From the NCBI GenBank assembly GCA_902826795.1, contig CADEGD010000011.1, positions 1-44,130 on the forward strand: a stretch of DNA of 44,130 nt. Direction: 5' to 3'. A program made the position numbers and the translations under genes. The stretch comes from an uncultured Acidobacteriota bacterium. Its GTDB lineage: Bacteria; Acidobacteriota; Blastocatellia; Pyrinomonadales; Pyrinomonadaceae. The notes under the pieces are model-generated. The model saw nothing but the letters and a program-made list of their open reading frames with translations. It did no database searches and had not been told where the DNA came from. Shown piece after piece: positions 10,001 to 18,607 of this stretch (positions within the stretch are counted from its first letter, which is position 1; each line of letters opens with the position of its first letter).

Positions 10001-10487
10001 TGAGAAGGATCAGCTTCGTGAAGTTGCGGTCGAGAATGGGCAGCTCCTGGACCTGACGCGTCTCGAAAGTGGTCGCGACGTCGGCACGGTCGGTTTTTAG
10101 AAGCTGGCCGTCGCCCTCGATCGTGACAACCTCAGCGATCTGGCCGACCTCCAACGCGACATCTACTTTGGTCTGCGTATCGACGCTGACGACGACATCG
10201 TTCGAGAGACCGGACTTGAATCCCTGCTTCTCGATCCTGACCGTGTACCTTCCCGGCAGTAGCCGTTCTTTGGCATAAAAACCGTCGGAATTGGTGGTGA
10301 CCGTGTCGACGGTTTTTCTTTCGATGCTGGTAATCGTGACGGTAGCGTCGGCGATCGCGGCTCCGGCGTTGTCGGTTGCGGTGCCGGAAATGCTTCCGTA
10401 AACCGCTTGGGCGGAGGAGGTGCCTGCACCCATCAAAATCACCGCAAAAATTCCCAGCAAGAATACTGCTAATCTGTTCTTAGTCAT
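7017..10487 (-). CDS. Oar-type TonB-dependent outer-membrane receptor 1
   Basis: A 1156-residue outer-membrane protein. It has a signal peptide (ends TSSAQA, about residue 27), a carboxypeptidase-regulatory-like beta-sandwich at about 30-110 (YGSISGTATDNAGAAIADATV, NSDGFYAKERLLPGRYTV), a plug domain at about 115-235 (ILDRNFTKLILLTPG, YQLDGTDNRD), then a large 22-strand-type barrel ending in a terminal phenylalanine (FAFRFNF). The ATG at 10487 is chosen because AGGAGGG lies just upstream; a longer frame to 10526 lacks one. Such receptors take up oligosaccharides or other large ligands with TonB energy. No SusD gene is near. Its GH13/GH63 neighbours suggest an alpha-glucan ligand (inference). 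It has its own promoter and terminator. Cysteine pairs in the loops (such as CNC near 8860) may form disulfides. Confidence 0.92.
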   Translation of the reverse strand: MTKNRLAVFLLGIFAVILMGAGTSSAQAVYGSISGTATDNAGAAIADATVTITSIERKTVDTVTTNSDGFYAKERLLPGRYTVRIEKQGFKSGLSNDVVVSVDTQTKVDVALEVGQIAEVVTIEGDGQLLKTDRADVATTFETRQVQELPILDRNFTKLILLTPGTQQQLWNHAASENPQGSTQTIVNGQTFSGTGYQLDGTDNRDVILGIIVINPTFDSVGETKITSSNYDAEFGQAIAGVASVQTKSGTNSFRGSAFEYLQRDRFQARNPFSQKTVDPLTGKFIPDTKRDQFGGSIGGPIIKERFFFFGDYQGTRATQGGSKLLTVPTGLARTGNLSEYGITITNPVTNTAYAGSIIPACGPGQTPAANGCLSTQALNILRLIPAPTSAGTVDNFVASGSETFNNDIFNIRLDGRLSDNLNLFGRFSRAKFSLDGPGAFGNGGGPELVSLGGSSKTRNISLATGFDYTLTSTMVVDMRFGFFNYKVNVLPFDFQTTPATAAGIPGLNFDDFSSGLFAGFININAGTLGNKDFNIGSGLGVNRCNCPLDQDEKQYQVVTNLTKIFGNHTFKFGVDVRRAFNLRVPSDNHRSGELTFGKDRTGSGLATFLIGDVTNFKRYVSTSTEARESQWRHFYYGQDTWKATPKLTLALGLRADVFNPQKLNEPGNGGFVNLETGQMDVAGVGNISLSGNIKNKVNFAPRIGVAYQINDKMVIRGGFGRSFDTGVFGTIFGHTVTQNIPVLAVQNLNGSTPAGGGVLQSVFNLSSGPPAPSGFFGITTRPNACPVGGCVANTSIPSSGSFFIPDGVQVRALAEKQTVPRVDAYNITFQWELMKNLSFEGAYVGNKGTNVFVGDNPDLNINQPTIVGFGTLSTTQRRPLFQQFGWSQDILLYQGYGATNRYDSMQLKLTKRFSDGYSFLTHYTLQKAVNNSGNYFNIDPSLNRGRADFEKTHNFVLSQLFELPVGRNKKFLGGIGRLADAFIGGWQINSNTTIQSGFHFNVEYDGGRRVYANAADTVGTRVIDRDTGHNRPNLCGDVNFPGTRDQFISPAGFCVPGIGTFGDLERNALSGPGYWKTDASLLKKFRFNETMNIEFRVEVVNLFNTVNLGNPDTNLGEWNTRTNQFSNANFGKITSTAFFGNDLQRNLQFAFRFNF

Positions 10488-10678
10488 GGAGACCCTCCTG
10501 AAAAGTGGCTCTACTGAATCTTGCAAAAACTTTCAATGATGAAAGGCGAGAAGGCTGCCTTTAATTATTGCTTTCTGTAACCGGGCTTCGATTTGGGCTC
10601 GAGAATGGCCCCGGTCGAATTTATAAGCTCAAGACTGCTGGGAGGTTCATTAATCTATTGTTGTGATTCCGAACAAAG

Positions 10679-10707
10679 ATTAAATACGCTTTAGCCCCGA
10701 TTGTCAA
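10679..10707 (-). promoter_or_regulatory. Sigma70-type promoter of receptor 1
   Basis: On the minus strand, TTGACA (10702-10707) is a perfect -35 box. It is separated by 17 bp from TTTAAT (10679-10684), a good -10 box. Transcription would start near 10672, giving a leader of about 185 nt before the receptor ATG at 10487. Confidence 0.7.
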
Positions 10708-10732
10708 GTGGATAATTGTCAAGTGGATAATT
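10700..10732. repeat. 15-bp tandem repeat over the receptor 1 -35 box
   Basis: The unit ATTGTCAAGTGGATA occurs twice head to tail (10700-10714, 10715-10729), plus ATT. Each copy contains TTGACA on the minus strand, so the -35 hexamer is doubled 15 bp apart. It could be a two-site operator or activator site for the ROK regulator encoded next door, or a slippage duplication. Confidence 0.75.
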
Positions 10733-10946
10733 AACATCCCCTTAACATATTTTTCCAAGCGTCTTACAGCTTTATTTTAATGAGCATTGGATGTGGGCAG
10801 AATCCGCAAACCGGAGGCAAAAATCGCACCAGTGATCCATCGGTTTGTAAGTAGCTAGTATTATTAAAGTTATTATTCAGACGGTTTATAAGCCTTCCTA
10901 AGAATCTGGATTCTTCTCCAAATTTCTGAATATCCTTTATTTTCGG

Positions 10947-12149
10947 TCAGCTTGCCGAGGCGAATTTTCGTGCAAGAACCAAACTTAATGCCCCCATCAA
11001 AGTTGGATTTTCGCCGAGAGAAGACGGGATTACGTCGGGTTTTGGAAGGTCATGCCTGACGCTTTTTTCGGTGATCGCTTGTAGCTCATCCGCGACCAGA
11101 TTCCAGGCGTGCACGATAGATCCGCTGATAACTATCGCTTGCGGACTGAAACCCAATATCAAATTGGAAATACCAATCCCCAAATAACGCGCGGTCTCTT
11201 TCAAAGCTTCCAAGGCCTGCTCTTCGCCTATGTTTGCAAGGCCGATCAGCTGCGTGATGCTCATGCCTGCGGGTGGGAGATGCGAGTTGAGAAGTCGGTA
11301 GTATCTAGCGATGGTGGCCTTTTCCGACGCGTGGGCTTCCCAGCAATCGTAATTGCCGCAAGAGCACTGCACGGGAGCTTCCGAGCCGACGATCATATGT
11401 CCGAACTCTCCCGCCGCGCCGCGCTCGCCACGGTAAACCTGCCCGTCGAAAACGATTCCCGTGCCGATACCTTCCGAGACCAGGACGGTAATGAAATTCT
11501 TATACTTTCGTATCTTTTCATTTCCGAACCAAAGCTCGGCCAAGGCGACCGCGTTCGCATCGTTATCTATAGTTACCGCCAGCCCGAACTCTTTCGCGAT
11601 CGTCTCCGCGATGTTCCAATTTCCCCATTGAAAATACGGGATGTAAACCGCCTCGCCAGTTGCGTGGTCCGCGATGCCGGGAACGCTGATCCCCGCCTCG
11701 AACTCATCCGTGATGTTGGGGTGCCGAGCGATCATTTCCGAAACGATAGATATGATCTGGGACTTGATGAAATCCCGGTCCGGTGAGATCGGGATTTCTT
11801 CGCTATCGACAACCTTTCCGGCTAGGTCCGCGACCGCGATCGTCACACAACGCGGCGTCACATCGATGCCAAGTGCCACGGGATTTCCGGACTTGATTCG
11901 AAGCAGCGTCGGTTTTCGGCCGCCGCTCGACTGACCGGATCCGATCTCTTCGATCAGGCCCGCTTCCTGCAAGCCGTCAACGATCGACGAAACGGAGGAG
12001 CGCTGCAGTTCGGTCTCGCGTGCGATGTCCGCGCGCGATATGGGCGCTCGTTCGCGAATATAATTCAGTACTATCCGCCGGTTGATATCCCGGATAGTCG
12101 CGGGTCGGGCAATTTGATCTTTTGCCTTCTGGAGGTAAATTCTTTTCAT
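10947..12149 (-). CDS. ROK-family transcriptional repressor
   Basis: A 400-residue regulator. Residues 1-80 form a winged helix-turn-helix (RADIARETELQRSSVSSIVD), followed by a ROK sugar-kinase-like domain (GIDVTPRCVTIAVADLAGKVV, IDNDANAVALAELWFG, GEFGHMIVG). The zinc motif CSCGNYDCWE is intact. ROK repressors of the NagC/XylR/Mlc type bind a sugar or sugar phosphate and release their operators. The ATG at 12149 is preferred because the longer frame begins with TTG at 12185 and the family's HTH begins shortly after MKRIYLQKAKDQ. It sits upstream of the receptor 1 gene, on the same strand, and diverges from the TPR gene. It is the natural candidate regulator of the alpha-glucan block, perhaps through the tandem repeat at 10700-10732. 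Confidence 0.9.
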   Translation of the reverse strand: MKRIYLQKAKDQIARPATIRDINRRIVLNYIRERAPISRADIARETELQRSSVSSIVDGLQEAGLIEEIGSGQSSGGRKPTLLRIKSGNPVALGIDVTPRCVTIAVADLAGKVVDSEEIPISPDRDFIKSQIISIVSEMIARHPNITDEFEAGISVPGIADHATGEAVYIPYFQWGNWNIAETIAKEFGLAVTIDNDANAVALAELWFGNEKIRKYKNFITVLVSEGIGTGIVFDGQVYRGERGAAGEFGHMIVGSEAPVQCSCGNYDCWEAHASEKATIARYYRLLNSHLPPAGMSITQLIGLANIGEEQALEALKETARYLGIGISNLILGFSPQAIVISGSIVHAWNLVADELQAITEKSVRHDLPKPDVIPSSLGENPTLMGALSLVLARKFASAS

Positions 12150-12341
12150 TAAGAAGACAAAGCCCTTACTTTGTTGCAAAACCAAACATACTGATACTCC
12201 GTTTTTCGTAAATTATCAAACGAAAGGTACAATGCTACACGAAAAGCATTGAAGTTGATGTCGCACGCCTTTAACGACGGATCGTAGCGAAGATATTTCG
12301 TTGGATCATTATCATATAAACTAAACCATCTTTGTTCTTAG

Positions 12342-13379
12342 ATGTGCATGAAGATCAGTTCAACATTGACCGCGATAGTCTTTTTGAGCGCGCTGGTGAT
12401 TGCCCAGCCTAAGGAAGCTTTGCCGCAGAAGCCGGCGATCGACGTCATCGCTCAGGCCGACGCCTTAGTGACGCAAGGCAAACCCGCCGAGGCGGTGGAG
12501 TTGGTGCAGGCGACTTTGGAGAAAAATCCTGCAGATCCCACATTGAATTTCTGGCTGGCCAAGACTTCCTATCGACGCGGAATGTATCAGGCAGCCGTCG
12601 AACGTTTGTCTGTCACGGTGGAAACGCTGAAAAAAGATTCGGTGGAATACAAAGAAGCGGTGCGGATGTTGGGAATGGGACATTACGTGCTGGGGCATTT
12701 GGTCGAAGCCGCGCCTTATCTTGAAAAGTTCGTCGGGAACACGCCCGAAAACCAAGAGGTGGTTTATGCGTTGGGCGTCGTTTACATCCAAACGCGCAAG
12801 CCCGAAAAAGCGAGGCAGACATACGCGAAACTTTTTGGCCTCCCGCCAACGTCGGCGGCGGCCCATTTGATCAACGCCCAAATGCACCAGCGGCAGCGGT
12901 TCGAGGAAACGGCCGAGACTGAGCTGCTACGAGCCCGAGAGCTCGATCCAAAACTGCCCCAGGTCAATTTCGTTTTAGGCGAATTGGCTGTTTACAAAGC
13001 CGAAATCGATAAGGGAATTGCGTATCTCCGAAAGGAGATTGAGATCAACCCTTCGAATTCGATGGCCTATTACCGCTGGGGAGAAGCTTTGTCGAGACAG
13101 CTAAAGTGGGACGAGGCGATCCCGCCACTGCAAAAATCGATATGGCTCAACCCATTTTTCAGCGGCCCATATATAGTTTTGGGAAAGGTCTATTCTAAGA
13201 AGGGTGATCTCAGCAATGCCGAGAATCTTTTGAGACGCTCCACCGCGATCGACCCGAACAACTTCGGAGCGCATCATCTGCTCGCACAGGTTCTGCAGCA
13301 GGCGGGAAGGGCGGAAGAGGCGAAAGCCGAGTTCGTGCTCGCGGAAAAATTGCGTGGCGCCAACGAACAAGATCCGTAA
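12342..13379 (+). CDS. Secreted TPR-repeat protein
   Basis: A 345-residue protein with a signal peptide (ends ALVIAQ, about residue 22) and roughly eight tetratricopeptide repeats across the rest, with the typical A/G/Y/A/P spacing (QGKPAEAVELVQATLEKNPAD, EEAKAEF). TPRs are protein-binding scaffolds; no catalytic motif is seen. It opens a four-gene plus-strand run (TPR, FG-GAP/ASPIC, FG-GAP/ASPIC, TPR), with a 63-nt gap to the next gene. An ATG two codons inside (12348) is an alternative start. It diverges from the ROK regulator across a 192-bp gap. Confidence 0.85.
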   Translation: MCMKISSTLTAIVFLSALVIAQPKEALPQKPAIDVIAQADALVTQGKPAEAVELVQATLEKNPADPTLNFWLAKTSYRRGMYQAAVERLSVTVETLKKDSVEYKEAVRMLGMGHYVLGHLVEAAPYLEKFVGNTPENQEVVYALGVVYIQTRKPEKARQTYAKLFGLPPTSAAAHLINAQMHQRQRFEETAETELLRARELDPKLPQVNFVLGELAVYKAEIDKGIAYLRKEIEINPSNSMAYYRWGEALSRQLKWDEAIPPLQKSIWLNPFFSGPYIVLGKVYSKKGDLSNAENLLRRSTAIDPNNFGAHHLLAQVLQQAGRAEEAKAEFVLAEKLRGANEQDP

Positions 13380-13442
13380 TTAAAATTTCACAATTTGCAG
13401 AAGTTTGGTTAATGGAACCGTTCGCTCCCTCGAATCTATTTT

Positions 13443-15161
13443 ATGCGCCGACCGTCGCCGAGAATGATAAAACTGAGCGTTCTGTTTTTTGCGATCATCG
13501 CGTTGCCGCTCTTTATTTTTGCTCAAAACAGCACCGACCACCAAATGTTCCCGGTGACCTTCGCTGACATTGCGGATCAAGCGGGCCTGCGTGAACCTAC
13601 GATCTACGGCGGCGTCGATTCGAAGAAGTACATTATCGAAACGAATGGATGCGGCGTCGCTTTTTTCGACTACGATAACGACGACTGGATTGATATCCTG
13701 ATTATGACCGGGACGCGGCTCGAAGGATTCCCGAAAGGAAAAGAGCCTACGAACCGGCTTTATCGCAACAATAGAAACGGTACATTTTCCGACGTTACCG
13801 ACAAGGCTGGCTTGCGGAGATCTGGCTGGGGTTCGGGCGTCGCCGTCGGGGATTACGACAATGACGGGAACGAAGATTTGTTTTTGACTTACTATGGTCA
13901 GAACGTTTTGTATCGGAATAACGGCGACGGGACGTTCGTCGACGTTACGAAAAAGGCAGGCTTGCCTATCGATTACGTACGCTGGGGTTCGGGGGCGACT
14001 TTCGTTGACTATGACCGCGATGGGCTGCTCGATCTTTTCGTCGCGAATTATTTGAAATTCGATCTCACGACCGCGCCGTTGCCGGGCAAGGGCGGCAACT
14101 GTTTTTGGAAAGGGATTCCTGTCAACTGCGGCCCGAAAGGGCTTCCGACCGACACAAACCTCCTATACCGCAACAACGGTGACGGCACCTTCACCGATGT
14201 GTCCGAAAAATCGGGAGTGGCGAAGGTGGCCGGACGTTATTCGATGACAGCGATCTTGACGGATTTCAACAACGATGCCTGGCCGGACATCTATGTCGCC
14301 TGCGACTCAACCGCCTCAACGATGTACCGCAACAACAGGGACGGTACGTTCACGGATGTTAGTGTGGAAGCGGGAACAGCTTACAACGAGGACGGCAATG
14401 CACAGGCCGGAATGGGCGTGACCGTCGGCGACTATAACAACGACGGAAAGCCCGATATTTTCAAAACGCACTTTGCCGATGATCTGCCGGTACTTTACAA
14501 AAACAGCGGTAAGGATTTTTTCGAGGATGCTTCGCGATTGGCCGGGTTCGATCATACCCGATATATTCAGTGGGGAACAGGCTTCGCCGACTTCGACAAC
14601 GATGGACTTGTAGATATTCTGACAGTAACCGGGAACGTCTATCCTGAAGTTGAAAAATTCTTTAAAGACTATCCGCACCGCAGCCCGCGGCTTGTGTACC
14701 AGAACACGGGAGACGGCCGTTTTCGCGAAGTTTCGGCCACCACAGGGAAGGGAGTTTCCGAACCGAAATCCAGCAGGGGGGCAGCCTTCGGAGATTTCGA
14801 TAACGACGGTGACGTAGATGTCGTCGTCATGAACATGAACGAGCCGCCCTTGCTTTTGCGAAACGATCAAAAGTCTTCGAACAACTGGTTGGCGGTAAAA
14901 CTGGTCGGAGCAAAATCGAATAGGTCTGCTATCGGTTCACGCGTTTCCATAAAAAATAATACCGGCGTCCAAGTGCGCGAGGTTACATCGCAAAGCAGTT
15001 ACTATTCGCACAATGATCTACGTGTATACTTTGGGCTCGGCAAAATGAAAGAGGCTCAGTCGGTCGAAATTCGTTGGCCGAATGGAAACGTCGAAGTATT
15101 CAAGAATCTACCGATAAATCGGATCGTCACCGTCAAAGAGGGAAGCGGAATCTCAAGATGA
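13443..15161 (+). CDS. Secreted FG-GAP/VCBS propeller protein with ASPIC/UnbV tail (copy 1)
   Basis: A 572-residue secreted protein with a signal peptide ending near FIFAQ. At least seven calcium-loop motifs of the DxDxDG type mark integrin-like propeller blades: DYDNDDWID, DYDNDGNED, DYDRDGLLD, DFNNDAWPD, DYNNDGKPD, DFDNDGLVD and DFDNDGDVD. The C-terminal 80 residues are an ASPIC/UnbV domain (AIGSRVSIKNN, SSYYSHNDLRVYFGLG, VEIRWPNG). A cysteine pair sits in the GGNCFWKGIPVNCGPKG insert. This is the CRTAC1-like bacterial family, thought to bind calcium and extracellular ligands, with no proven enzymatic role. It pairs with a homologous gene 53 nt downstream. A role as a surface glycan-binding protein is my inference from context. 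Confidence 0.88.
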   Translation: MRRPSPRMIKLSVLFFAIIALPLFIFAQNSTDHQMFPVTFADIADQAGLREPTIYGGVDSKKYIIETNGCGVAFFDYDNDDWIDILIMTGTRLEGFPKGKEPTNRLYRNNRNGTFSDVTDKAGLRRSGWGSGVAVGDYDNDGNEDLFLTYYGQNVLYRNNGDGTFVDVTKKAGLPIDYVRWGSGATFVDYDRDGLLDLFVANYLKFDLTTAPLPGKGGNCFWKGIPVNCGPKGLPTDTNLLYRNNGDGTFTDVSEKSGVAKVAGRYSMTAILTDFNNDAWPDIYVACDSTASTMYRNNRDGTFTDVSVEAGTAYNEDGNAQAGMGVTVGDYNNDGKPDIFKTHFADDLPVLYKNSGKDFFEDASRLAGFDHTRYIQWGTGFADFDNDGLVDILTVTGNVYPEVEKFFKDYPHRSPRLVYQNTGDGRFREVSATTGKGVSEPKSSRGAAFGDFDNDGDVDVVVMNMNEPPLLLRNDQKSSNNWLAVKLVGAKSNRSAIGSRVSIKNNTGVQVREVTSQSSYYSHNDLRVYFGLGKMKEAQSVEIRWPNGNVEVFKNLPINRIVTVKEGSGISR

Positions 15162-15214
15162 TCTTATAGTTTACGTTCCAGTCACAGTCAAAGTTTTTGT
15201 TCGGTCCATTTTTT

Positions 15215-16954
15215 ATGTTCGGTGAACGCTCGGGTACAACCGGAGCTGGTCGACTGCTCGCGTTCGTGAGCGGGTTGCTTCCGGTTTTGATTTTAAGTGT
15301 CGAAGTTTTCTCGCAAGTTCCGCAGCCGACATTTCCACTGTCTTTTACAAATATCGGGAAACAGGCCGGCTTGAATTTTGTAACGGTTTATGGCGATGAA
15401 AAAAAGAATCGTTACTTGCTCGAGACGACCGGAACCGGCGTGGCGTTTATCGATTTCGACAATGACGGATGGCAGGATCTGTTCTTTGTAAACGGGACGC
15501 GGTTGGATGCGTTGCCAAAAGGTGTCGCTCCGCCGAGCAACCGATTATTTAGGAATAAGGGCAACGGCACTTTTGAAGATGTAACAGAGAAAGCCGGCAT
15601 GATCCGCACAAACTGGGGACAGGCCGTGAGCGTCGGTGATTACGATAACGATGGATTTGACGATCTGTTCATTTCCGCATTCGGCAAAAACGCGCTTTAT
15701 CGAAATAGCGGAAACGGAACTTTTACCGATGTCGCAGCAAAAGCGGGCGTCGCCGACAACAAATCGAAATGGGGATCGGGCTCGACATTTTTGGATTACG
15801 ACCGTGACGGTGATCTAGATCTTTTTGCAGCCAGCTACATCGATCTGGATTTGAAGACTGCGCCGTTGCCGGAAACAGGACCGTGCCTTTACAAAGGATT
15901 GACCGTCGCTTGTGGACCGCCGGGTTTGACTGGCGGAGTCAACATGTTGTGGCAAAATAATGGTAACGGCACTTTCTCCGATGTCTCGGAAAGATCGGGC
16001 ATTAGAAAAACCGACGGCACCTATGGCCTGGGGGCCGTGACGTCGGATTTCGACAACGACGGATGGCCGGACATTTACGTCGCGAATGATTCTGCCCCGG
16101 CAATACTTTACCGCAATAATAAAAATGGAACCTTCACGGACATCGCGCTTGAGGCAGGATGTGCATACTCGGTGGATGGAAAACCACAGGCCGGAATGGG
16201 CGTCTCCGCCGGCGATTACGACCGCGATGGTTGGTTCGATATCGTAAAGACCAACTTCGCGGGTGACACGTCGACGCTTTACCGCAATGTCGGAAAAGCG
16301 ACTTTTGACGATGTTACATTTACCGCGGGATTGGGACTGAACACGCGTTGGCTCGGTTGGGGCGTGAGCTTCGCGGACTTTGACAACGACGGCTGGCTGG
16401 ATATTTTTCAGGTAAACGGGCACGTCTATCCGGAAGTCGAAAAGCTGACGACCGAAGCTGGCTATGCCCAACGAAAGGTTCTGTACCGAAACCTTAAGAA
16501 CGGAAGATTTTCAGATGTGTCGATGCAGGTCGGCGGAGCGGTGACGGAAAATACGCCGGGCCGCGGTGCCGCGGTTGGCGATTTCGATAATGACGGCGAT
16601 GTAGATGTGGTTATCAATGTCGTGAACGCGCCGCCCGAATTGATTCGAAACGATTCAAGATCTGAAAATAACTGGCTAAAGATCAAACTCGTCGGGGTTA
16701 AGTCCAACCGCAGCGGCATCGGTTCTCGCATCAAATTGACGGCCGACGACGGAACTCAAATCGAAGAATTAAGAAGCAGCAACAGCTACTACTCAAATAA
16801 CGATCTGCGAATCAACTTCGGCGTCGGCAAAAGCGTCAAAGTGAAATCCGTCGAGGTCCAGTGGCCCAGTGGACAAATTGATCGTCTGAACGACCTATCG
16901 GTCAACCAGACGATTACGATTAAAGAAGGAAACGGTTTGGCTGTCAGGAAATAG
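15215..16954 (+). CDS. Secreted FG-GAP/VCBS propeller protein with ASPIC/UnbV tail (copy 2)
   Basis: About 579 residues from the ATG at 15215; an in-frame TTG at 15197 is possible but less likely. A signal peptide (hydrophobic LLPVLILSVEVFSQ) leads into the same architecture as the upstream gene: DFDNDGWQD, DYDNDGFDD, DYDRDGDLD, DFDNDGWPD, DYDRDGWFD, DFDNDGWLD and DFDNDGDVD calcium loops, then an ASPIC/UnbV tail (GIGSRIKLTADDG, SSNSYYSNNDLRINFGVG). Blade order and the inserted cysteine pair (CLYKG, ACGPPG) match copy 1, so the two arose by tandem duplication. Its stop codon touches the start of the next TPR gene, so the two are translated together. Confidence 0.88.
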   Translation: MFGERSGTTGAGRLLAFVSGLLPVLILSVEVFSQVPQPTFPLSFTNIGKQAGLNFVTVYGDEKKNRYLLETTGTGVAFIDFDNDGWQDLFFVNGTRLDALPKGVAPPSNRLFRNKGNGTFEDVTEKAGMIRTNWGQAVSVGDYDNDGFDDLFISAFGKNALYRNSGNGTFTDVAAKAGVADNKSKWGSGSTFLDYDRDGDLDLFAASYIDLDLKTAPLPETGPCLYKGLTVACGPPGLTGGVNMLWQNNGNGTFSDVSERSGIRKTDGTYGLGAVTSDFDNDGWPDIYVANDSAPAILYRNNKNGTFTDIALEAGCAYSVDGKPQAGMGVSAGDYDRDGWFDIVKTNFAGDTSTLYRNVGKATFDDVTFTAGLGLNTRWLGWGVSFADFDNDGWLDIFQVNGHVYPEVEKLTTEAGYAQRKVLYRNLKNGRFSDVSMQVGGAVTENTPGRGAAVGDFDNDGDVDVVINVVNAPPELIRNDSRSENNWLKIKLVGVKSNRSGIGSRIKLTADDGTQIEELRSSNSYYSNNDLRINFGVGKSVKVKSVEVQWPSGQIDRLNDLSVNQTITIKEGNGLAVRK

Positions 16955-18607
16955 ATGCGCAACTATCACAGATCAATCGTTTTGCTTTTGCTTTTCATCG
17001 CCGTCCCGATGACGCTGTACGGACAGCGGCGAGGAAAAACGAGCGGCGCGGCGGCGCTCTTCCAAGCGGGTGTCGCGTTCGCGAGAAAAGGCGATTTTGC
17101 AAGCGCAGTTCTTCGGCTGCAGGACGCCGTCAAAGCCGATCCGAAGTTTTACGAAGCTCACCTGGCCCTTGGTCTTGCGCTGCAAAACTCTCAGCGGTAC
17201 TCGGAGTCTCTCGATGCTTTCAATCGGGCCGTTGCCTTGCGACCCGCGTCGCCTGAACCGCATTTTTTACTCGGTAGTTTGCTGCAGCAAATAAACGACG
17301 GCCCAGGTGCACTGGCCCAGTATCGGGAAGCGATACGGCTTAACCCAAAATACGCCGAAGCCTATTCCGCGTCCGGTTTTGTCCTCGCCGCTCAGAATCA
17401 ACTGCCGGAGGCGATCAAGGCTTTTGAAACGGCGATCAGGTTGAAACCGGGCTTTGCCAAGTCGCATTACTACCTCGGCACGGCGCGGTACTTTTCCGAC
17501 GATCCGGTCGGAGCGGTGAAGGCCCTGGCCCAGGCGGCCAAGCTGATGCCCGGCGATTCCGAAACACATTACTATCTCGGTTTGGCATACCAGAAAAACG
17601 GCGACTTGCCGTCGGCTCTGTCATCGTTGAAGATTGCGGCTCGTCTTGCTCCGAACATGGTCGAGGCGCGTCAAGCCATGGCGGAAGTTTACCTAACGGA
17701 CGACGACCTGGATTCGGCGGCGGACGAGTTTCGCAAAGTGCTTGAGTTGAAACCGGATTTTCTGCAAGGGTACAACGACTTGGGCCTCGTGCTCGTCAAC
17801 AAACGCGATCCCGACGGAGCGATCGCCGCTTTCCGCAAGGGCCTGGAACTCGATCCGAACAACACGATAACGCGAAACAACCTCGGGATGGCCTTGATCC
17901 AAAAGAGCGATTATGTCGCCGCTGCAACGGAATATAAAAAGATAATCGAGATCGCTCCGGACGACGCCGTCGCCCATTACAATCTTGCCCTCGCCTACAA
18001 GCAGCAGGACAAGCTGGATGACGCTGTACGAAACCTCCGCCGAGCAATCGAATTGCAGCCCGACAAGCTGCCGGAGCTGCACTACACTCTTGGCGTAATT
18101 CTCATGCAGCAGGCGAAGCTTGATGAAGCGGCAGTTTCATTTACGAAGGCGAGAGAGATAAAACCCGATTACGGCGAAGCCATTTATACTTTGGGTTCGA
18201 TCCGCCAGCAGCAGGGAAAGCTCGACGAAGCGATCATGCTTTTCCGCTCGGCGCTGGAGTTTATGCCGGAAGCCCCGGAAATTCATAACACACTGGGAGC
18301 TGCGTTACGGGCTAAAGGAGATATTGAAGGAGCCCGAGCGGAATTGCGAGAGGCTGCCCGTCTGAACAAACTAAAGACTGACAGGCAGGCCGCCATTTTT
18401 TCTCTAAACACTGGAATCGCCAAATTGAGATCCGGAAAGGTCGATGAGGCGATATTGCAGTTTCAGAACGCGGCAAAATTGACGCCGGAAAATGCTGAAG
18501 TTCATTACAACCTTGCCAAGGCGCTAAAAATGAAAGGAAGAAAGACCGAATCGGATGCAGCCTACCGAAAGGCAAAGGAACTGAATAGTCGAATCAGATC
18601 GTTATGA
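16955..18607 (+). CDS. Large secreted TPR-repeat protein
   Basis: A 550-residue protein with a signal peptide (hydrophobic residues 8-22, ending LYGQ) and about fourteen consecutive tetratricopeptide repeats, clear in phrases such as YAEAYSASGFVLAAQ, FAKSHYYLGTARYF and PELHYTLGVILMQQ. It starts on the base after the stop of the FG-GAP/ASPIC copy 2 gene (TAGATG), so translation is coupled and the products are likely partners. The superhelix would offer a long binding surface in the periplasm or at the outer membrane. Its last 14 bases overlap the converging GH13 gene. No enzymatic motif is visible. Confidence 0.88.
   Translation: MRNYHRSIVLLLLFIAVPMTLYGQRRGKTSGAAALFQAGVAFARKGDFASAVLRLQDAVKADPKFYEAHLALGLALQNSQRYSESLDAFNRAVALRPASPEPHFLLGSLLQQINDGPGALAQYREAIRLNPKYAEAYSASGFVLAAQNQLPEAIKAFETAIRLKPGFAKSHYYLGTARYFSDDPVGAVKALAQAAKLMPGDSETHYYLGLAYQKNGDLPSALSSLKIAARLAPNMVEARQAMAEVYLTDDDLDSAADEFRKVLELKPDFLQGYNDLGLVLVNKRDPDGAIAAFRKGLELDPNNTITRNNLGMALIQKSDYVAAATEYKKIIEIAPDDAVAHYNLALAYKQQDKLDDAVRNLRRAIELQPDKLPELHYTLGVILMQQAKLDEAAVSFTKAREIKPDYGEAIYTLGSIRQQQGKLDEAIMLFRSALEFMPEAPEIHNTLGAALRAKGDIEGARAELREAARLNKLKTDRQAAIFSLNTGIAKLRSGKVDEAILQFQNAAKLTPENAEVHYNLAKALKMKGRKTESDAAYRKAKELNSRIRSL

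Larger units (their letters stand above)
10488..10946. other. Leader and promoter region of receptor 1
   Basis: About 460 bases without a gene. It holds the receptor 1 promoter (10679-10707), a tandem repeat over its -35 box, and a leader of about 185 nt before the ATG. A weak hairpin with AAAGGC/GCCTTT arms lies at 10541-10561. Beyond the promoter, toward the ROK gene's 3' end, only a small 7-bp inverted repeat (10900-10915) is visible. Confidence 0.55.
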
